From Saturnia japonica (Eukaryota; Arthropoda; Insecta; Lepidoptera; Saturniidae), in NCBI GenBank assembly GCA_033032175.1, contig CM065310.1, positions 186,001 through 250,000 of the forward strand: a DNA stretch of 64,000 nucleotides. Reading direction: 5' to 3'. Shown here in pieces: positions 55,813 through 64,000 of the stretch (position 1 is the first letter of the stretch; the number at the start of each line of letters is the position of its first letter). The notes beneath the pieces were generated by a model. The model saw only the letters and a list, made by a program, of their open reading frames with translations. It searched no databases and was not told the DNA's origin. Made by a program: the position numbers and the translations under genes.

Positions 55813-58176
55813 TTATAAAACCAATACGCAAATCTAGCCAAAATTTTAAAACTTTAAATTTTTCCCCAACCCACTTTGAATGCATTCTTCTGCGGGACAA
55901 GCTAATCAAAGTGTTGGGTTATGAAACTCCAATTGAACTATATTTCTCGTTTAGTCAAACTTACCTTCCCTAGAATATATTCAAAAGTTTCATTTGAGCA
56001 GTTTCATAAAGGTATTAAAAGTAAAAAAAAAGTTGTTTTCTACTAAACTACTGTTTTTATGGTTACGAATCAGTGAATTGGAACATAGTACAACGGCAGT
56101 TGAGAGCCCTAACTGAAGGTCCCCAGGGCGGGCCCGGCGCGGCTCGGCTCGGCGGCCAGCACAGCGCGTGACCCGGAATCCAATGCGACTTCTAATAAAT
56201 AAGATATGATAATGTCCCTCCCCGAACGATCGCCTTTAATCAATTAAATTTCACCGAGAATTTTTATATTGGCACCGAGCTGCCTTCAGGGTTTATTAAA
56301 AATGTTCCAGTGAAAGTGTTTTTTTTTTTTTTTTATGTTGCTTTATCCTGTTTTTGTTCTGTTTTTCGAAGAGTTTTTTAAGTGTCATATTTAAGCGACA
56401 ATTTCATAAGAATAACCAAGTAAAGATAATATTGAAGTAATGAATAATCATTGCAATGGAGTAAAATAAAAAATTGGTTGCCTGTAAAGTCGGTATACGG
56501 GCGAAAGTTTTACGTGACAACGACTTTATGTCTGTCTCTCTCGCTCTTAGGCGGGCTAACCATGCCCGAGTGGAAGGGACGCGTGCCTCTCACTCGCTCT
56601 CATTGTGAGCGCATAACGTGAGCGGAGCGTAACGCAGTTTCTTGAAGTGTCACCCGGCAAACCAATTTATAAGACGTTGTCACGTCAATACGAATATTTA
56701 CAACAATGGAAGGCAAATTAAAATAATCCAGGAAAAGTTGAATTATTAATTTAAAACATCTCGTCGCGTCGCACTAAGTTTAAAAGTGTTGAAACGAATG
56801 GTAGACAAGTGTGACATCGATATGTACATGATGCGGATCGGACTGACGCGTGACTCAGACGCGCGACCGCAGCGGTGAGACGCGACGAGCACGAGACGTA
56901 ACGTCTCGCTTCGTCTCGGATCAAGATTTAATGTCAATAGAAATAAAATTTTACGCGACCCGGACTCGCTCGTAGAAATAATATTCATTTGTACGTCCGG
57001 GATAAGTCTCAGACACACTGATCAATTCTAGTTAATGCTAGTTTGCGATAGCGGCTTCGCACGTATTGCTTATAACCACAAAATAGTATCGACGGAAAAA
57101 CTTTTAAAGCATTTAGAACCATTTCAATACAGTTTTACAAGATCGTAGAATTAACTAAGTAGTTACCGGTCGCACTCGCACCTATCCATTGTCTGGAATA
57201 GCCTCGTAGTTTAAAATCTAAATGATATTTCTACGATACGGATAAATATATATATGTGTGTGTACACAATCCCACGCTTTGCGTCCCGTGCTGCGGACGT
57301 ATATTATTGCAAACGAAATATCACGTGTCCCTAAATGTATTTTGAAAAAAATTTATTAATTTGTAACGCGCGCGCTGTGTGGAACAACAATGTACATTCG
57401 ACGTGTTTTATTATAACTGGAAATCATTAATATTTACACGAAAATATAGCTTTTTATAATTACTAATTTCACTAACAAAATTAAAGATGCAGTATAATGT
57501 AGGAAGGTACTACATTGTATATCATATTTCACGGTACATTCTGGTAGATTTACAGCTACACAAAGGGATTATTACGCCATATTTACTTTATATTCAGATC
57601 TCGTAATTAATATAGAGCGTGTGGCGCCACCCGGTGGCCGTGCGGGACAGCGCGCGCGCGCTCTCTCGAGATGTGTTGGAATTTATTACGGATTAACGTC
57701 ATAACTCCGTGCACTTAAATATATTGGATCTTATCAATTAATGTACCTCGGTTCCATATATATATCATAAGATTTAAAATAATGTAACTAGCTTCGTGGC
57801 TTAGCATACTGTTGCATAGCATAGCGTGACAAATGTGCGTGATGTCACAGTATGACAGTAGAGTCACCGGAATAAACATTGGCTTACACAGGTTCAATGA
57901 GGAGTTTCGCGTGACACGTTGATGGCAACAATTCGTTTTAACGTAATTGTAACCGTATCATAATAGGTTTAATAGTTTAAGCCGTTACGACAGCCATGTA
58001 GGTTATTAATTACTTACGAGTTGTATAAACTCGGCTAGAACTTAGCACGGCTCAGTTAGCTAAAGTTTAAGTTAACTTGGGATGTTCTTAATCCTGCATA
58101 CGAGACACATAGCAAAATAAGATATAATCTAATCTCCACATGAATTACCACAATCACATTAGATTAAATAATTATG
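55813..58176. other. Unique AT-rich DNA with GC-rich spots
   Basis: Contains CGGCT-type repeats at 56126-56156, poly-T at 56321-56334, a (CG)n run at 57649-57664, and an isolated GC-richer patch near 56810-56930. The frames at 56746-57018 and 57715-57897 are not recognised. Confidence 0.45.
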
Positions 58177-58549
58177 TTTTCTCAAACATGCATGGAAGTA
58201 TTGTCATTATTTTCGAAAAAAGAACACGCGAAGTATCGAATTTACGGACACGGCAAGAATGATAAAAGAGATCCAATCAAAGAGTATTTAATAAACCCAG
58301 CACGACGTTTCATACAACATTGCTGGAGCGTTGTAATGTTCCAAATTCAAAAAACGGTCCTGTAAATTCGTTACTTTACATGTTCTTTTTTCGATAATAA
58401 TGACAATATTTCCATGCATGTTTGAGAAAAGCACTATATATGCCTTGGCGGAAATGGAAATTGCCTGTGTCGTATTACGTCTACAGCTCGGCCTTCAAAC
58501 TCATAATCGACCTGCAATTGACTATTTCACGGCCTTTGCAATAATGTAG
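58177..58549 (+). mobile_element. Hairpin MITE-like element, copy 2
   Basis: The ends ttttctcaaacatgcatgga and tccatgcatgtttgagaaaa (58177-58430) are perfect inverted repeats at the tips and stay similar for about 70 bases. The core and the downstream segment (cagctcggccttcaaactc ... ttgcaataatgta) match copy 1 at 7124-7423. A 63-codon frame (58174-58365) runs through the left arm and core, but copy 1 does not keep it, so it is probably not a gene. Confidence 0.85.
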
Positions 58550-60946
58550 TTAAGTTTTTTTCAAATAGACCTAAGTGGATTCTGAAAATATAATAAAATC
58601 CTAAAAGTACCACCACGATTTGTATAAACAATTAATCACGCTAAATTTTTCAGTGTTTACCTTTCTCGAGTCTTCTTCAATTTGTCAGTAAGTGTTTAAC
58701 TCAGCAGTCAGCATTACAGTAGAAGGTTCGCGTGCCTTAACGCTTTATTCACATCTATTTATGACGTCAATTAACAACCAATATCAATAACCCAATGGTT
58801 AGTGGCTGTCGAGGGTGAACCAGTCAATAAAGATATTATATAACGTTAAGGGTATTACGGTGTCCAGTTTCAGGTTACGGGACAGGCTTGTACAGGGACG
58901 CCCGGGATTATAACAACACAAACTTGGTACCCAGTAGACCCTAGTTTCGGCTTTACAAAGGGAGCCGTTAATAAATTAGTTGACTCAGAAAAGTAATTGG
59001 TAAACAGTTGATAAAAACTGTGATTGAAATGTTATTTTATATACACATTAATAGCATTTTAAATTATTTTACAGATTGGGATTTAAAAAGAATTCTTATT
59101 ATTTAAATACTGAGTAAAAACACAGGTTTGCAATTAAATAATGCACTAAGTAGGTAATGTTTTTTCGAAACAATTGTATTTCATTTGTCCCATTGTTTTT
59201 TTCAAGATTTATATTTTATTACGTTAATAATACATAGTCACAGAGTATAGTAATGTGGCAGGCAGAATGTCAGAGCCACACGAAGGCGCGGGCGAGGCGG
59301 CGCGGTGACGCGGTGTGTGCTCAGGCACTCAGAGCAAACAATCCAGCCGAAGTGGCTGGCTACGCGCTTCGGTTTGTTCCTCGCCAACTTTGTTACATTA
59401 TGTATTATGTACTCACGTAATTGAATTGTCTGTCAAATATTTGATCTGTCTACGTATCTGCATGCTATACTTTTCCCTTGGCAGGTGTGGATTTAGGTTT
59501 CGCTTGGGACCGAATTAAGTAAACAAAGTTTTCTTTTGCAATTACTGAAACTGAAAAGTATAAGTAAGAATGAAGGATATATTTCAATATAAAGTTAAAA
59601 CATATCATAAAGTGTGTATATGTTTAAAATGATACGTGTATATATTGAAGCAGAAATGCAAACACACAAGCTCCACCGTGATATTTGCATAAAAATTAAA
59701 TGAACTTATTGTGTAAATGGATAAGACTTTTGTTGGTTTTAATTTGAAGTGGGTCACCCCCACTAATAATATAAAATGAATTTCGACTCTGAAAGTATTT
59801 ACACAAGATACTCGCGGAGAAGTTAATGAAGAAACGCGAAGCTTTGCTAATATACATAACGTAATACGACTCTAATAAGTAATAACACAGCGCTGTGCAA
59901 CAGACCGACTCGACTGGAACCTACTACTAGTGCGTATCGGGTAGCGGGTAACGGGTACACGCGATCTCCGAGCAATCATCGTAAATATTTCTTCTGGGCG
60001 TAGTTTTTAAATGTTATTTATACATTTAATGTAATAATTGAATGTAAACTTCCTCGTCTCTATTACCACGCACCACAATACAAAATGCTAGCTTCTGACA
60101 GAGGCATGGCTCACGTTGCAAAAGTTACAAATACTCAAATAATGCTCTTACGTACTTTAAGAGAATATTGATCTTTATAAAATATCTCATCGTTGCTGAC
60201 TAAGTACGAGTCTTGCCTTCGCGAAGAACCCTTTGTCCCACAGACTCTATTATTAATATTATTATTTTTGCATCTGCATGAAATAGAAGCAAATTAGTTA
60301 ATGTTAACTAATTAAAGCAATGTCGTTATTTTTTTTTCAAACACACGCGTGAATTTTTTGTTGCATTGGGACGATTTGATTTCAAACTAAGTATACTTAT
60401 ACTTAGTACCTACTTAGTACTTAGCTATGATAATAAAACGAATAAATTATATATAGATACTAATCGACCAGACATAGAAATACAAATCATCTTATTTTAG
60501 CATACGAGTACTCAGCGCGGCGCCTATGCCAGTAAAACTAACATTTCTCAATATTAACAAAATAGTTTTTTTAACGAATGTGTAATTATAAGATTTCACA
60601 GCAGTAAATCAAGTCTGACGAGCTGTTAACTGAATATTTATTGATCAATAAAACTGACTGCTTCTTGTTAAACTTAATGACGTTTATCAGTTACGCTTCA
60701 TTCGATAAGCTGCTGACGTAGCTGCTGACGTTGCTACGCTCGTCTTGGTTTTTATAATTCTTTTTATACAAATGTTTATATTATTATGTATCATTTGGAA
60801 TTACATCACAATATTTTACCAATACCTACTAGAGAAAGAACATCCTTATTTATCCTGGACTTTGAAGCTTAAGCCCTTAGAACCCGAGGCAGCCCACAGC
60901 CGTTATGACGTACGTTTTAAGAACGAATAAAACGAAAACCAAAAAC
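58550..60946. other. Unique AT-rich DNA with GC-rich spots
   Basis: GC-rich spots lie at 59283-59312 and 59936-59958, and short imperfect tandem phrases (acttagtac type) at about 60388-60428. The frames at 59315-59518 and 60745-60930 are not recognised. Confidence 0.45.
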
Positions 60947-61425
60947 TTAATGTATGTTCGTAAAAACTTAGACAAGCTGCATTTTGTCAAAGATCAGCAC
61001 AATTGAAATATTATACTAGAAATAGAGATAAATTAGTCGTGCCGTGTTTTAGACTTAGTGAGACTAATAAAAGTTTTTTAGGTAATAGTGTTAGGTTCTG
61101 TAACAAGATCCCGAAGCACATTACTGATTTGCCGGACAACAAGTTCAAGGACTATGTCAAGCGGGCTTTACTGTCAAAAGGCTAAAATAGGGTGGATTAT
61201 TATGTGAATGATAGTAATGTCTGGAAGTGATTCCCTCTCTGTGCATCTACTAAATTATTATTATTGTACCTGTTATATTAACATCTGTGCCGTTGACAAA
61301 AAAAAACATCGTTAAGTTTCTTACCGGTTCTTCTCGATGTTTGGGTCGTTATCCGAAACGGCAGAAGTGTTTTGGCGTTCAAAAGTGCCTTCTTATGACT
61401 TAAATTGAATAAAGATTATGTTGAC
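60947..61425 (+). pseudogene. 3' fragment of LINE A family
   Basis: Encodes NLMYVRKNLDKLHFVKDQHN, a frameshift, then TRNRDKLVVPCFRLSETNKS and GNSVRFCNKIPKHITDLPDN, closely matching the C-terminus of the LINE at 17820-18488, followed by the same 3' UTR (ggttcttctcgatg, aagtgccttctta) and an AATAAAG-type end near 61415. It is a 5'-truncated, inactive copy in the opposite orientation. Confidence 0.9.
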
Positions 61426-63586
61426 GTTCACTGTCAATCTACTTTCTGAAAAAAAAATTTCGTTTAACAAGTGTATCGTGCCGTGCAGCTTCACAGTACT
61501 GGCAGCAGCTGGATTGTGATGTAGGCAATTGCAAGATACACTTTCTTTATTTTGACTGCGGATCAATAAGAATACGTGAGCGAGCTTATTTAAGTGAGAC
61601 TTGTTATCACTGTTATTAGCACTGGATAGTCTACCCGAACAGACTTTACTTAAAGCCATTGTAGAAAAAATAATCGTAACATGAGTCGTCCGGCTGCGAA
61701 ACTATCCTAAACATAATAAATCTTTTAAATATCTTAGATGTGGGAAATAATTTCTAAAATTATAAAAGTTCTAAAAGACAGCCGTCTATCTTTGGTTTTA
61801 TGCATAATAATGATACTATAATAACCAGAATATATTATTAGAATACAGAAATTCAAGTACGCTTATCATATAATAACATCTATAATTACTGAGATGTCTT
61901 ATGTTATCTGAGATCCCTGTCATTTCTGTTGCCTGGTTTTTTAATTAATAGCCCACGTAAACTCATAAATTGACAGAGACATTAATAAAAAAAACATATG
62001 ATTACATCGTTTTCCAGTGCATTATCTGTTCGGAAACAAATGGTGTTTGTATGTGAATTAATAGCTGTAGTAGTGGTCCGAAGAGAAAGTCCCCACGAAT
62101 GAGGCGTAGCGGCTATTATGTTATTCAGGTTGTCAAAGAGACATGCTTATCAGATAGCAGTTGGGTTCAGTAGTAACCTAGGTACCTATATGAGTAAAAC
62201 AATGAAAATATTTTTAATTTATTTATAGTAAGAATGTTAGAATAATTCTAACCTAAGAATTATATTTATATTCGAATCAAACAATTCGAAGTTTTGATTA
62301 ATTAGAACTTTAGGAACTATTCGTAAATATTTCGAATAATTTGTAATTATTAAACCAATCGAATAAAATTTTAAATAGTTTTTATATATAACATTAGAAT
62401 GGATTATTTGATACCGAAATTTAATGCGAATTAATTAAAATTTGACAAATTATTCGATATGAATTTTGATTTTTTATTTATTATATAATTTATTTGGGAA
62501 ATTCTACAATAACATTAATGTTGCAGCGATACTCAGTCACTTTATCATCGTATAGAGCTATTCCAGTTATGCTCAGTGTGTGTACTTATATTTTATGGTC
62601 GTGAGTAACTTGATCCACTATAATATTATTGTGAGTTTAAACCAGCTTTATCAGTACCATTGTGATGACAAGCCCGACATCCGAACAGTTTCGATTTAAT
62701 CTCAAAGTGATATTAAAATATGTCCTGATATACGAGATAAAAGCATAACTTCATAAGAAGGTTCAACGGGTATCGGTTGGTGTTCCGTCCAGTTTGTCGT
62801 AGAGGAAGATCAATGTTACTGGAACTGATAAAGAAGTCAGGCGACCGACTCGACGCGACGCAGCGACGTTCTGAGATGAACTGACATGTTTTTATTTTCC
62901 GGTTTAAGCGATGCGCTGAAGGCGATTTAATTTCAGTTACGTATATTAACAACATTGTATTTATTAATATACTAGCAAATGCTCGCTGCTACGTTTACGT
63001 TAATCACATAATGTGAAGAGACATTTGAGCAGGCCGGTAGACAGCGGCGATTGTCATTTTTTGTTAATGCAATACAGGTATGCGCTTGGTCTCGATCTTA
63101 CCTGATGGTAAGTAAAAATGAAAGCGACTATGTATCGCGCGTACCTATTTAATGCTTATTTACTTTTCGCTTGAAGACTTCCAAGTTATTGGTGCATGGG
63201 ATTGAAGATCCCACGGTAGTCGCTGATTTTATTGTATTTCAGTGTGCTCACCATCAGATATAGAGTACTCACTTTACTGTGCTATGATAACAAAAAAACA
63301 ATATAAAATTTTGATATTGTCTGTGAAACGTTCAGCTTAGAAAGTAATTAACGACAAATATTTGACTTGCGATTCGTATAAAACAAGCACATAATTAACA
63401 AGTTAATAATATTTTAAAGAAGACAAAAATGAATTAGAACAATAATAGTTTCTCAATTACAGATATATTGAACTGATACTTTTTATTATTGATAATAAAG
63501 TACTAATAATATCATATGCCTGTTTAAAACAGTATAAATGAGTGCAATAAATCGCTACCGCTAATGGCGTGCGCCGCGGGAGAGTC
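61426..63586. other. Unique AT-rich DNA, no gene recognised
   Basis: A CGACGC-type spot lies at 62841-62870. Near 63050-63200 the phrases gatcttacctgatggtaagt and cccacggtagtcgc resemble tails of common lepidopteran repeats. Nothing else is recognised. Confidence 0.45.
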
Positions 63587-63642
63587 GACGCGGGCGCGGG
63601 CGCATGCTTGACGCGGGCGCGGGCGCATGCTTGACGCGGTGG
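63587..63642. repeat. 23-bp GC-rich minisatellite
   Basis: The unit gacgcgggcgcgggcgca-tgctt occurs twice exactly (63587-63609, 63610-63632) with a partial third unit. The 63457-63663 frame on the minus strand is a by-product of this repeat. Confidence 0.92.
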
Positions 63643-64000
63643 AGGGAATGTCTTCATAACCACAGTACCTGAAGAATAGCCTCCGCAAACGATTAACAGA
63701 TAGTAACTATTAATTTGTTATTTTCATATGTTAGACTCAATATAGTCGACAGTTTGTTCCTTCACTCAATAGAAAGCCACCAATTTTGTTTGTATGTGTG
63801 CATATGAATTTGTAAAATGTATTATACTTTATATTCTTAGCAACATAAGATAAGCTTACTTATAATATTGGATGCAAGTCTAAAATAAATATACATTATT
63901 ATTATTATATTTCTCGCATTGTAAAAACACGTGTAAAACCGTACCGTAAAACAGTACGATTGTAAAAATGATTTATTGTATTTTGAAATTATCATTAATC
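63643..64000. other. AT-rich DNA, no gene recognised
   Basis: No repeat match or coding signal was found. Confidence 0.45.

Noticed and set aside
63457..63663. 68-codon minus frame with Ala/Arg/Pro repeats
   Set aside because: It is the translation of the 23-bp minisatellite and has no independent support.
1..64000. CRISPR arrays, rRNA genes, operons
   Set aside because: No regularly spaced repeats, no rRNA-like sequence and no bacterial gene organisation. The window is eukaryotic transposon-rich DNA.

Overview
The window looks like a transposon-rich stretch of a lepidopteran (butterfly or moth) nuclear genome, either intergenic or inside a very large intron. The unique DNA is strongly AT-rich. 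The repeats are kinds common in Lepidoptera: Jockey-type LINEs, Helitrons ending in a GC-rich hairpin plus CTAG, and tRNA-derived SINEs. I recognise no host protein-coding gene. All convincing long reading frames belong to mobile elements.

Layout. 1-16 kb: a broken LINE reverse transcriptase (495-1700), a 3' fragment of the same family (5834-6105), a hairpin MITE-like element (7124-7423), a dead mariner (about 14180-15370), and a GC-rich unique block beside a splice-like site near 13.6-13.8 kb. 16-27 kb: a nested cluster with a 99-bp Helitron relic, a SINE head, a Tc1-like transposase tail, a LINE split by a solo LTR (LTR 18867-19733 with 5-bp target duplication), a second LINE (20371-21505), a 107-bp direct duplication around a pogo-like end, and a CR1/L2-like LINE with a long open RT frame (24305-25985) inside an older repeat. 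27-41 kb: an autonomous-type Helitron relic (27145-29113) split by a SINE, several non-autonomous Helitrons with the A|T flanks Helitrons leave, a diverged duplicated motif-rich pair (30217/30929), and a 5'-truncated Jockey copy with a target duplication.

41-53 kb: the most striking feature, two 5.9-kb Jockey-clade LINEs head-to-tail on the minus strand. Both are full-length and each inserted copy is bounded by the same 13-14-bp target, which therefore occurs three times. Copy B (46795-52731) keeps both ORFs intact: a gag-like ORF1 with three zinc knuckles and an endonuclease/RT ORF2. Copy A (40845-46781) has a one-base loss in a G-run that shifts ORF2. Both start with an initiator-like A(+1)GTT and a DPE-like motif at +28, as in TATA-less insect LINE promoters.

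53-64 kb: mostly unique AT-rich DNA with a full-length tRNA-derived SINE (minus), a second copy of the hairpin element (58177-58549), a 3' fragment of the LINE that holds the solo LTR (60947-61425), and scattered short GC-rich tandem repeats that recur across the whole window.
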